From an uncultured Actinomycetes bacterium (GTDB lineage: Bacteria; Actinomycetota; Actinomycetes; Nanopelagicales; Nanopelagicaceae): a stretch of DNA of 34,450 nt. The stretch is from NCBI GenBank assembly GCA_903874255.1, contig CAIQRN010000074.1, positions 1 to 34,450 of the forward strand, read 5' to 3'. Positions 19,055 through 27,223 of the stretch are shown piece by piece; positions within the stretch are counted from its first letter, which is position 1; the number at the start of each line of letters is the position of its first letter. The position numbers were made by a program, and so were the translations under genes. The notes below the pieces were generated by a model. The model was given only the letters and a program-made list of their open reading frames with translations, ran no database searches and had not been told where the DNA came from.

Positions 19055-20233
19055 GTGGACAACATCAACGCATTCAATAACCATCTTCCAGTAAAAGTTC
19101 GTTTTGGAGAAGGTGTGGCAGCAACATTGCCAGCAGTTGTTGCCGAAATTGGTTCTAGCAAGGTTTTCTTGATGGTCGATAAAGATATTGAAAAATTTAA
19201 CCCAGCCGCTGCTCAACTCATTGATCAAATGAAATCTGCACCAGGTATCTCTGTTACTTTATTTGAAAAGCCTGCAGGCGAGCCAACAATTCAAATGGTT
19301 GATGATGCCATCGCATCTCTTAAAGCTGCAGGTTCAGATGTTGTTGTAGCTCTCGGTGGCGGTTCAGTTATCGATACTGCAAAAGCTGCGCGCTTATGCG
19401 CACAACTGAACTGCACATTCCGCGAATTCCAATCTCAACCTCCTGTTTATCCAGCACCAACACTTCCCCTTATCGCACTTCCAACTTCTGCTGGCACAGG
19501 CTCTGAAGTTTCTGGTGGGTCAGTTATCTCAGATCCAGAAGCTGGCCGTAAAGCAGGTATTGCAAATGGAAATCTTCGTGCACAGGTTGCCCTTGTTGAT
19601 CCAGTTCTTACATATTCAATGCCGCCTTCAATGACTGCAAACACTGGTATCGATGCACTTGCGCAAGCAATCGCAGGAATCATTGCAAAGTGCTCTACGC
19701 CAATTGGTGATGCAATCGGTTACGAAGCAGTTCGCATGATGACTCCAGCACTTGTTGCAGCTTTCAAAGATGGAAATGACAAAGCAGCTCGTGCAGGAAT
19801 GGCCGCCGGAAGCATGATGGCCGGTTTAACAATGAACATCTCTGACTGCACCGCCGAGCATTCACTCGGTCAAGCAATTGGCGGTCTGAAGCACGTTCCT
19901 CACGGTCTAACTATTGGATTAGTACTTGTTGAAACTCTTACCCGGGAGGCAAAAATTGTTCCCGAAAAAATGGAGCGCGTTGCAGATGCAATGGGTGTAC
20001 CGCAAGATGGAACAAAAGATGGATCTCGCTGCGTGAGCGCTGTTCGCAAGATTTTGGCAGAACTTCAATTCCCAGTCCTTTCATCCCTTGGATTTGTAGA
20101 AGCTGACATCGATGAACTCGCTGAAATCGCATTGAAGGATTTCTTCATTACTCAAGCACCTAAGCCTTGGAGTAAGCAAGAAGTTGTAGATGCATTCATG
20201 TCTGCTCTAAAACTAGAAAGCCGTGTCGCTTAA
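19055..20233 (+). CDS. Iron-containing (class III) alcohol dehydrogenase family protein
   Basis: VVALGGGSVIDTAKA, LPTSAGTGSEVS, NTGIDALAQAIAG, EHSLGQAIGGLKHVPHG. Confidence 0.88.
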   Translation: MDNINAFNNHLPVKVRFGEGVAATLPAVVAEIGSSKVFLMVDKDIEKFNPAAAQLIDQMKSAPGISVTLFEKPAGEPTIQMVDDAIASLKAAGSDVVVALGGGSVIDTAKAARLCAQLNCTFREFQSQPPVYPAPTLPLIALPTSAGTGSEVSGGSVISDPEAGRKAGIANGNLRAQVALVDPVLTYSMPPSMTANTGIDALAQAIAGIIAKCSTPIGDAIGYEAVRMMTPALVAAFKDGNDKAARAGMAAGSMMAGLTMNISDCTAEHSLGQAIGGLKHVPHGLTIGLVLVETLTREAKIVPEKMERVADAMGVPQDGTKDGSRCVSAVRKILAELQFPVLSSLGFVEADIDELAEIALKDFFITQAPKPWSKQEVVDAFMSALKLESRVA

Positions 20234-20236
20234 ATA

Positions 20237-20725
20237 GTGGAGGAAGTTTTAACAAATCCCTCTGTAATCCGGGTTACTGCACTTCTAAAAGAGTTGGGCT
20301 GCACCGGTGAAGTCACCATACTTTCAGACTCTGCACGCACCGCACTTGATGCAGCACAAGCTTTAGGGATTGAAGTCGGTCAAGTCGCATCCTCTATCGT
20401 CTTCAAGTTACCTAGCGGAAATCCACTTTTAGTTATTACTAGTGGACGTCACCGCGTGGATACTGAACTGGTTGCAAGAAACTTAGGTGTAGAAAAACTC
20501 TACCGAGCCGATGCCGACTTTGTTAAGAACGCTTCAGGCTTTTCTATTGGTGGCGTCTCCCCCGTTGGTTGGGTGAACAAACCAGAGATCACTGTGATTG
20601 ATTTGGCCCTTGATGAACATGAGGTTGCTTGGGCCGCTGCCGGCCATCCTCATTCGGTCTACCCAACTTCTTTTTCTGAATTGCAACGCGTAACCGGTGC
20701 AACACCCATGGCCGTTGGCGATTAA
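20237..20725 (+). CDS. YbaK/EbsC family (aminoacyl-tRNA deacylase-like) protein
   Basis: GTG start; QVASSIVFKLPSGNPLLVITSGRHRVD..., FSIGGVSPVGW, HPHSVYPTSFSEL are typical of the YbaK/ProX fold. Confidence 0.88.
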   Translation: MEEVLTNPSVIRVTALLKELGCTGEVTILSDSARTALDAAQALGIEVGQVASSIVFKLPSGNPLLVITSGRHRVDTELVARNLGVEKLYRADADFVKNASGFSIGGVSPVGWVNKPEITVIDLALDEHEVAWAAAGHPHSVYPTSFSELQRVTGATPMAVGD

Positions 20726-20757
20726 AACCAAGAGTTTGTAAAGGAAATACCGCAGCT

Positions 20758-21267
20758 ATGCGTAATAGGGGTATGAGCAAACGAGAGTTTGAGGATTTCT
20801 ACCTCGCAAATAGAACCCCTTGCTTTCGGGCGCTTTGTGTAACTGTTCCAAGCTTTGCCGAAGCAGAAGAGTTAGTAGCCGAGGGCTTCACCCGCGCCTA
20901 TGCCAACTGGAATACGGTGCGCAAGCATCCAGCGCCATCTGCTTGGGTAGTTCGAACTGCACTTAATCTGCACCGCGATAACTGGCGCAAGAGAAATACT
21001 TCTAAGCGCCATTTAGTTGCCGTATCAGAAAGCTACGAGGATCAATCTGAAATGCTCGATCCAGCTTTGCTACGTCAGCTCAAACAACTTCCAGAACAAC
21101 AGCTCTTAGTAATTGTTCATCGAGTCTTGCTTGACCTATCAACTGAACAAACTGCAATTGCAATGGGAATTGCCTCTGGAACCGTATCTACTCATTTAAA
21201 ACGAGGGCTCGCCTCTTTGCGTGATCTCTTGGAACCACAGACTCAAAAGGAGGCTATCAATGAGTAA
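20758..21267 (+). CDS. RNA polymerase sigma factor, ECF/SigE-family
   Basis: Sigma-70 region 2 (FEDFYLANRTPCFRALCVTVPSFAEAEELVAEGFTRAYANW) and region 4 (LPEQQLLVIVHRVLLDLSTEQTAIAMGIASGTVSTHLKRGLASLRDLL). AAGGAA at 20741-20746 supports the 20758 start. Confidence 0.88.
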   Translation: MRNRGMSKREFEDFYLANRTPCFRALCVTVPSFAEAEELVAEGFTRAYANWNTVRKHPAPSAWVVRTALNLHRDNWRKRNTSKRHLVAVSESYEDQSEMLDPALLRQLKQLPEQQLLVIVHRVLLDLSTEQTAIAMGIASGTVSTHLKRGLASLRDLLEPQTQKEAINE

Positions 21268-22078
21268 TCAATTTAACCCACATGATGAAATGACCGAAAG
21301 GGAAACAGAATTGTTATCTAAGAAACTATTAGCAAAATTTTCGAAAGTTACATCCAACGAACCAGCACTGAATTTTTCAAGCACTTCAGGAAATAAGGCA
21401 AAACTTGGTTGGATAGGAGCGGTTGCTGCAGTTGGAATCGCAGCCCTGGCCTTTAACATGACTTCAGGTGTAGCACCGACAACATGGGCAGCTGATCCAA
21501 CGGATCTAACTGCCGCGGAAATTAAAACTATCAGTGCGCTCTGTGTTGAAACTATTGCAGGACCTGCAATGCCAGGTACTGAAGGTGCCGTTGGTGTTGA
21601 AGAACCTGGCGTGAAAGTAGTTCCAGATTCGCAAGACCCTAATCAAAACGCTGTGGTCGGCAAGATGCAGGACTCAACTATTCCGGGTGCTTCTACTCTT
21701 CCCCCACTCTTTGCTTTTGATTTTCGTGACGGGAATGGTTTCGCAATGTATGTAGATGAAGCAACTGGCGCTTCAGTAACTTGTAACATTGAATCTGATG
21801 GAGACGGTTTTAAGACAACCGGTTTCACAAGTTCACAAGCTTTAGCAAGCAATAAACTTGTCGTGGCTTCAATGTTAGTAAGAGGAAAATCATTCACATC
21901 GGCTATCGGATCTTTAGTTGATGGAGCAACACATGTAGAGCTACGTGCTAAGGGCTTTGAAACAGGTCACGCAAGCGTATTTGGCAATAACTGGGCAATC
22001 TTCTGGCCAGGATTTGAAAATGCCTCAATAGTTCAGCTTGATGATTCAGGAAAGATTCTCGACGAAACAAAGTTATAA
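21260..22078 (+). CDS. Single-pass membrane protein, candidate anti-sigma/sensor partner of the sigma factor
   Basis: Overlaps the sigma gene by 8 nt with a strong RBS (AAAGGAGG). ~50-aa cytosolic N-terminus, one TM (IGAVAAVGIAALAFNM), ~200-aa extracytoplasmic region. Confidence 0.6.
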   Translation: MSNQFNPHDEMTERETELLSKKLLAKFSKVTSNEPALNFSSTSGNKAKLGWIGAVAAVGIAALAFNMTSGVAPTTWAADPTDLTAAEIKTISALCVETIAGPAMPGTEGAVGVEEPGVKVVPDSQDPNQNAVVGKMQDSTIPGASTLPPLFAFDFRDGNGFAMYVDEATGASVTCNIESDGDGFKTTGFTSSQALASNKLVVASMLVRGKSFTSAIGSLVDGATHVELRAKGFETGHASVFGNNWAIFWPGFENASIVQLDDSGKILDETKL

Positions 22079-22084
22079 GTGAGG

Positions 22085-22133
22085 TATGCGCACAATCACT
22101 CTGCAGTAATTGAGCAGGGTGATTGTGCGCATA
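22085..22133. repeat. Long inverted repeat (20-nt arms) downstream of the sigma/membrane-protein operon
   Basis: TATGCGCACAATCACTCTGC (22085-22104), loop AGTAATTGA, GCAGGGTGATTGTGCGCATA (22114-22133); one G-U position, no T-tract. Confidence 0.85.
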
Positions 22134-22245
22134 AATTGCAGTACTAGCAAAAAAATCTTGGATACGTGCAATAGGGGTATTTGCAAATGAGTCGTAGTAG
22201 CGCGTGTTAGTGGCGCTATTCAGCAGATAGTTAGAGAATGCTCCT

Positions 22246-22467
22246 ATGAAGGCACGCATATTTGAGTGGCTTGGCGTTGTTACCGCCATTGTTTATTCGC
22301 TCCTAGTAGCTGCAAATATTGGTGCTGAGTTCATGGGCTTTACTTTGCTGCTGACATCATCTGCCCTGATTGGAATTTGGGCATATTTAGGCAAACATAA
22401 AGGAATTCTTTTCTTGCAGTTTTTCTACGCCGCTGCCGGAATCATCGGAATGATTCGCTGGTTCTAA
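22246..22467 (+). CDS. Small three-TM membrane protein heading the carotenoid operon
   Basis: 73 aa MKARIFEWLGVVTAIVYSLLVAANIGAEFMGFTLLLTSSALIGIWAYLGKHKGILFLQFFYAAAGIIGMIRWF; its stop abuts the next GTG start. Confidence 0.75.
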   Translation: MKARIFEWLGVVTAIVYSLLVAANIGAEFMGFTLLLTSSALIGIWAYLGKHKGILFLQFFYAAAGIIGMIRWF

Positions 22468-23124
22468 GTGATAGTTGCCTATTTTTGGAAAATATCACCC
22501 CGAAAAATTCCCTTCGCACTTTTTGCAATGGCTTCCGACCGAATTTATCTAAAGGCTTCTACCAATGTGGGCTTCTTTAAATCTTTAGGCACTGGCAAAG
22601 GTGAAACCTTCACTCCTTCTGATGCAAATACTTTGCGCTGGGGAGTGATTGTTGAGGTAAAAAATATTGAAGAGTTCGATCACTCGCCAGTAGTAGAGAG
22701 ATGGCGCAAGAATTCAGATCATGAATTTCGTGCCGTTATCGAGCCGATTTCATCTCATGGACAATGGTCATCCAAGCAACCATTTGAACCCACGATTTCA
22801 CAATGGGACGGCAAAGTGATTGCGATTACTCGGGCACGAATTGCATTGCTTCAAAACCTAAAATTTTGGCGAGCGGTTCCTCCAGTTACCGCTTCACTCA
22901 AAACTGCTCCAGGTTTGATCTCGGCGATAGGAATCGGTGAGGCGCCTATCGGCCTCCAAGGAACATTTTCTATTTGGGAATCCCCTGCCGCTTTGCGCGA
23001 TTTCGCTTATCGCGGATCGGCACATATTGCCGCGATTGATGCCACCGCCAAGTACAAATGGTATTCAGAAGAGCTCTTTGCCCGCTTTGCAGTGCATGAT
23101 ATTCGAGGTTCGATTAATCCTTAA
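22468..23124 (+). CDS. CrtA-like (spheroidene monooxygenase-like) carotenoid oxygenase
   Basis: GTG start; ASDRIYLKASTNVGFFKSLGTGKGETFTP, ITRARIALLQNLKFWRAVPPV, IGIGEAPIGLQGTFSIWESPAALRDFAYRGSAHIAAI, WYSEELFARF, matching the CrtA family pattern. Confidence 0.82.
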   Translation: MIVAYFWKISPRKIPFALFAMASDRIYLKASTNVGFFKSLGTGKGETFTPSDANTLRWGVIVEVKNIEEFDHSPVVERWRKNSDHEFRAVIEPISSHGQWSSKQPFEPTISQWDGKVIAITRARIALLQNLKFWRAVPPVTASLKTAPGLISAIGIGEAPIGLQGTFSIWESPAALRDFAYRGSAHIAAIDATAKYKWYSEELFARFAVHDIRGSINP

Positions 23125-23151
23125 GGGGCTCGATAGGGCAGACTTACCACC

Positions 23152-23955
23152 ATGTCGATTCGCCATTACACACCAAGACGACGTCGCTATGGACAGTTAT
23201 CTCAACGCGCAAATGCTTTGTTAATCACAATAGTTTCAATCGCAATCCTCTTGCAAGTTATTTATCCCCTTGCAAGTGGTGAATTCTTAAGACTGCTCAC
23301 AATAAATGTCGTGTACTGGGGCGCTGGTGCCATGCTTTTGCATGCATTACTTACGTATGGTGGCCGCTATGCAATTACTTATTTCTTGTTCACATTCTTT
23401 TTTGCATTAACAATTGAGCAAGTGGGCGTTCAGACGGCATGGCCCTTTGGAGATTATTCTTACTCGAGTGATCTTGGATTGAAAATACTTCACGTACCGA
23501 TGGTTGTTCCATTTGCATGGATCATGCTCGTCCATCCCGTGCTAACTGCTGCCCGCAAAATAGCTGGAAGTTGGGTCTTTTTATACGGCGGAGCATTACT
23601 AATGGCATGGGATTTATTCTTAGATCCACTAATGGTTACCTCGGGCCGTTGGAGTTGGAAAGTAACTGGATCACATGTTCCATTCCAACCTGAAATCCCA
23701 CTCTCGAATACTTTCGGATGGCTTCTCAGTGGAATGTTTTTAATTGGAGTTCTTCACATGATTTTGCCGCGAGAGCGACGCAAAGCTGGGGCAACCTTTG
23801 CAACAACCGATGCCTTCATCCTCTGGACTTTATTCTCAGGCATTTTTGGAAATCTCTTCTTCTTTCACCGTCCCGGCATAGCTCTATTTGCTGGATTTAT
23901 TTTCGGTGCACTATTAACTCCATATTTCTTTACTCGCTGGCTCGGCCGGCCTTAG
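23152..23955 (+). CDS. Carotenoid biosynthesis protein, CruF-like (1',2'-hydratase family)
   Basis: Polytopic; EQVGVQTAWPFGDYSYSSDLGLKILHVPMVVPFAWIML, ALLMAWDLFLDPLMVTSGRWSW are typical of the CruF/DUF422 family. Confidence 0.85.
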   Translation: MSIRHYTPRRRRYGQLSQRANALLITIVSIAILLQVIYPLASGEFLRLLTINVVYWGAGAMLLHALLTYGGRYAITYFLFTFFFALTIEQVGVQTAWPFGDYSYSSDLGLKILHVPMVVPFAWIMLVHPVLTAARKIAGSWVFLYGGALLMAWDLFLDPLMVTSGRWSWKVTGSHVPFQPEIPLSNTFGWLLSGMFLIGVLHMILPRERRKAGATFATTDAFILWTLFSGIFGNLFFFHRPGIALFAGFIFGALLTPYFFTRWLGRP

Positions 23956-23960
23956 TCTTT

Positions 23961-25034
23961 ATGGATTTAATTCTTCTAATTCCCGCGGGGCTTTTATTTT
24001 TTATTGGCCTTATTAATTTTATGACAGTTCGAAATCCCTGGGATTATTCACAAATTGACGAGAAACTCTCAATTCATATTCCGCTTCGCAATGAAGAATC
24101 AAATGTCCAAGCACTACTAGAAAATCTTAGCCAGCAGAAATACCTTTCAAATGCTCAATTTTTCTTTCTTGATGACAACTCGGAAGATGACACTTTTAAA
24201 TTGCTTGAACAGTTCTGCGAACGAGTACCCAATTTTCATCTTCTTTCTGGTGCGGCCCTACCCCAAGGTTGGATAGGAAAAACTTGGGCGCTGCAGCAAC
24301 TTCTTAATGAATCAAGAGGTGAAATTGTCGTCACCATTGATGCCGATGTTCGCCTTCAATCTGATGCCATCAGTAAAGCTGTTAATTTGCTTAAGAGCAC
24401 TCAACTAGATTTTCTCTCACCATATCCTGCTCAACTTGCCCACACATGGTCAGAAAAATTAATTCAACCGCTTTTGCAATGGTCTTGGTTTTCTACCGTT
24501 ATCTTGCGCTTTGCCGAAAGAAGTTCGATGAGTTCAACCGTTGTTGCAAATGGACAGTTCTTTGTTGTCCGTAGATCAGTGCTTGAGAAAATTGGTGGAT
24601 ACCGGGCAGTTGCGAATAAAGTTTTAGACGATGTGGCACTAGGGCGCGAACTTGTTAAATCTGGTTCTCATGGCACGGTGGCAAATGGTTCGTTGATTGC
24701 GTCGACTCGAATGTATTCGTCATGGGCAGAGATTCAAGCCGGTTATGGAAAATCACTTCATAGCGCATTTGGCTCTCTCGTTGGTTCGTTCTTTGCAATT
24801 ACCTTTTTGTTTGTCACTGGAATTGCACCTCTTATCGCCGGTATCACAGGTTCAGAGGCAGGCTGGTATGCATTTGCTGCCGTTACTCTTACACGCACAA
24901 TGAGTGCAATCAAGGCAGGAAAATCTGGCTTAGATGGATTTCTGCATCCTATTTCTAGTGCCCTGCTTATTTATTTAATTATTTACTCATGGCTCATGCG
25001 CGGTCACATTCAATGGAAAGGCCGCACCGTATGA
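23961..25034 (+). CDS. Family 2 glycosyltransferase (CruC-like, carotenoid glycosylation candidate)
   Basis: IPLRNEESNVQALLENL, FLDDNSEDDT, VVTIDADVRL, C-terminal TMs. The ORF-track start at 23718 lies inside cruF; ATG 23961 is preferred. Confidence 0.82.
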   Translation: MDLILLIPAGLLFFIGLINFMTVRNPWDYSQIDEKLSIHIPLRNEESNVQALLENLSQQKYLSNAQFFFLDDNSEDDTFKLLEQFCERVPNFHLLSGAALPQGWIGKTWALQQLLNESRGEIVVTIDADVRLQSDAISKAVNLLKSTQLDFLSPYPAQLAHTWSEKLIQPLLQWSWFSTVILRFAERSSMSSTVVANGQFFVVRRSVLEKIGGYRAVANKVLDDVALGRELVKSGSHGTVANGSLIASTRMYSSWAEIQAGYGKSLHSAFGSLVGSFFAITFLFVTGIAPLIAGITGSEAGWYAFAAVTLTRTMSAIKAGKSGLDGFLHPISSALLIYLIIYSWLMRGHIQWKGRTV

Positions 25035-26545
25035 AGATTGTTGTGATCGGCGCCGGAGTTGGCGGAATGATGGCTGCAGCTCGATTAGCTAAAGCCGGAC
25101 ATCAAGTCGAGGTATATGAAGCTTCTAATCGCACCGGAGGAAAACTACACACTGAATGGATTGGCAAAGTAGCTTTCGATACCGGTCCATCTCTTCTGAC
25201 ATTGCCCGCTGTGTATAAAGATTTCTTCCAGCGGACGGGAAAACATCTGGGACTCATGTGTGAAATAAAGGCAGTTGACCCTTCATTTGATTATAGGTTT
25301 GCCGACGGAACCAATGTTCAATTCGCAAATCTTTCCAGACATCAAACGCTCAATAACCTGCGCACTGCATATGGCGATGAAGTTGCTCACCAATGGAATG
25401 AATTGATGTATCGCGCGGAAAAAATGTGGGATGTCTCGCGTGAGCCATTCATTGAAAATGAACTACGTTCTGCATTTTCATTATTAAAACGACGCTCGCT
25501 TTTACGTGATTTGAAAATAATTGCACCTTGGAAATCGCTCCGGAAACTGTCCGAAGAATTACTACCCGACCAACATCTGCGCTTCATTTTAGATCGATAT
25601 GCGACATACAGCGGCTCTGATCCTCGTAAAGCACCTGCCGTGCTTTCGACTATAGCTTTTGTTGAAGAAAGCTTTGGCGCCTGGCACATCAAAGGTGGGC
25701 TTGGAACTTTAGCCGCGTTAGTTCATGAACGAGCGGAAAAAGTCGGCGTTATTTTCCATTTGAACTCCCCGGTTGCCGCAATAAATCTGCGCAAAGCTAA
25801 AGCCAATGGAATTACTTTAGATAGCGGAGAAATAGTTGATGCCGACGCAGTCATTGCCAATGCCGATGCTTCACTCATTTACAACACTCTCATCACGGGC
25901 AAAATCAGGAGAATTAAGAAAGAACGTAGAAATATCGCTAAAGCCGAGCCCTCTTTAGCGGGTTTTTCATTGCTTCTTGGAATTCGTAAAGATGAAACCG
26001 AAGCACTTGCACACCACACCGTGCTCTTTCCTGAAAACTATGATGCCGAATTTGATGCGATTTTCACACATAAGAAACCTGTTGAAAAACCCACAATCTA
26101 TATTTGCGCACCAAATGATGCCGCGATGACAAAAGATGAGAAGTTAGAAAGTTGGTTTGTCTTGGTAAATGCACCTGCTCATGGTGCTGATGGTTTTAAT
26201 TGGGACGATAAAGTTTTCGCTCAGAACTATGCCAACTCCATCATTGATCAAATTGAATCCCGAGGTATTCCTGTTCGAGCGCGACTTGAATCTCTCACAA
26301 TTCGAACGCCCGCAGATTTGGAAAACGCCGTTCGCGCTCCGGGAGGTTCGATTTACGGTACATCAAGTAACGGCGCTCGAGCAGCATTTATGCGAGCGAA
26401 GAATCGTTCACCAATCAAGAACCTCTACTGTGTGGGCGGCTCTGCTCATCCTGGTGGTGGGTTGCCTCTTGTTGGCTTGAGTGCTGAAATGGTTGCTAAC
26501 GCAATTGGGAATGCGCAAAACGCAAAACCATTAACAGGCCACTAG
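25031..26545 (+). CDS. CrtI/CrtD-type FAD-dependent carotenoid desaturase (likely CrtD, 3',4'-desaturase)
   Basis: MKIVVIGAGVGGMMAAARLAKAGHQVEVYEASNRTGGKLHT and C-terminal GGSAHPGGGLPLVGLSAEMVAN; 4-nt overlap with the GT gene. Confidence 0.85.
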   Translation: MKIVVIGAGVGGMMAAARLAKAGHQVEVYEASNRTGGKLHTEWIGKVAFDTGPSLLTLPAVYKDFFQRTGKHLGLMCEIKAVDPSFDYRFADGTNVQFANLSRHQTLNNLRTAYGDEVAHQWNELMYRAEKMWDVSREPFIENELRSAFSLLKRRSLLRDLKIIAPWKSLRKLSEELLPDQHLRFILDRYATYSGSDPRKAPAVLSTIAFVEESFGAWHIKGGLGTLAALVHERAEKVGVIFHLNSPVAAINLRKAKANGITLDSGEIVDADAVIANADASLIYNTLITGKIRRIKKERRNIAKAEPSLAGFSLLLGIRKDETEALAHHTVLFPENYDAEFDAIFTHKKPVEKPTIYICAPNDAAMTKDEKLESWFVLVNAPAHGADGFNWDDKVFAQNYANSIIDQIESRGIPVRARLESLTIRTPADLENAVRAPGGSIYGTSSNGARAAFMRAKNRSPIKNLYCVGGSAHPGGGLPLVGLSAEMVANAIGNAQNAKPLTGH

Positions 26546-27116
26546 TTTGAAGTAGCAAGAACGCTACAGAAACTGCAAGAACGCCAGGAATATTCAAATG
26601 CCACATAAGTAAGACCATGAATAAGAAAATTGCACGTACTGGACGCTCTGCGGGCGTTACTACTCCGATATCTTTTATTTCAAGCGAGACAAGTTTTGCG
26701 CGTGCGTACTCTTGAAATGATGCAAGGCACCACAGAGTGATTACAAGCCAGGCGGGAACTCCAATTACATATAGCGCATAAAGCCAAAGCGCTTCGCTTA
26801 TTCGATCAACGACGGAATCAAGAGTTGCTCCCCAAGCGCTTTGGCGCTTCTGAAAAATTGCAACGCTGCCATCAATCCCATCGCAAAAAAGTGAGAAGAC
26901 AAGAAAGAAAATAGCCCACCAACTTGTAGCCATTAAAGCTGTTGCCGCAGCAGCGAGCAACCCCAACAAAGTCAGCACATTTGGTGAAATTCTCAATAAA
27001 GTTGCGACTAATCCGAAGCGGTATGAAATTTTAAGCCACCAAGCAACTGCACCTTCTACGGGTGCATCGCTATGCAATGAGCTCCACGTTTGGGTGAATT
27101 CTTGCTTACTTAGCAT
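26496..27116 (-). CDS. CDP-alcohol phosphatidyltransferase family protein
   Basis: Motif CDGIDGSVAIFQKRQSAWGATLDSVVDR within a polytopic protein; convergent overlap with the crtD-like 3' end. Confidence 0.82.
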   Translation of the reverse strand: MLSKQEFTQTWSSLHSDAPVEGAVAWWLKISYRFGLVATLLRISPNVLTLLGLLAAAATALMATSWWAIFFLVFSLFCDGIDGSVAIFQKRQSAWGATLDSVVDRISEALWLYALYVIGVPAWLVITLWCLASFQEYARAKLVSLEIKDIGVVTPAERPVRAIFLFMVLLMWHLNIPGVLAVSVAFLLLQTSGLLMVLRFAHSQLR

Positions 27117-27146
27117 TATGAAATCCTAAATTTCTCTCAGGTGGTA

Positions 27147-27166
27147 TGTACTGTGGTTATAGTACA
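27147..27166. promoter_or_regulatory. Candidate operator dyad upstream of crtE
   Basis: TGTACT-GTGGTTAT-AGTACA, perfect 6-bp arms with an 8-bp spacer, overlapping a -10-like TATAGT. Confidence 0.45.
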
Positions 27167-27223
27167 GAAGTTTGCGCCAGTTCTGTGTGGCGGATTCCTA
27201 CTTAGTGGCGGTACCTTTGCGAC

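Noticed and set aside
20948-20960. AGTTCGAACT palindrome inside the sigma gene as a second LexA box
   Set aside because: Lacks the N4-spaced TCGAAC...GTTCGA structure and lies within coding sequence.
23718-25034. ORF-track GT2 start at 23718
   Set aside because: The N-terminal part is out-of-frame cruF sequence; the ATG at 23961 follows the cruF stop and begins a plausible TM helix.
27196-27215. Direct repeat GTGGCGG ... GTGGCGG near the crtE start
   Set aside because: Only seven bases long and partly within the probable ribosome-binding/leader region; could easily be chance.
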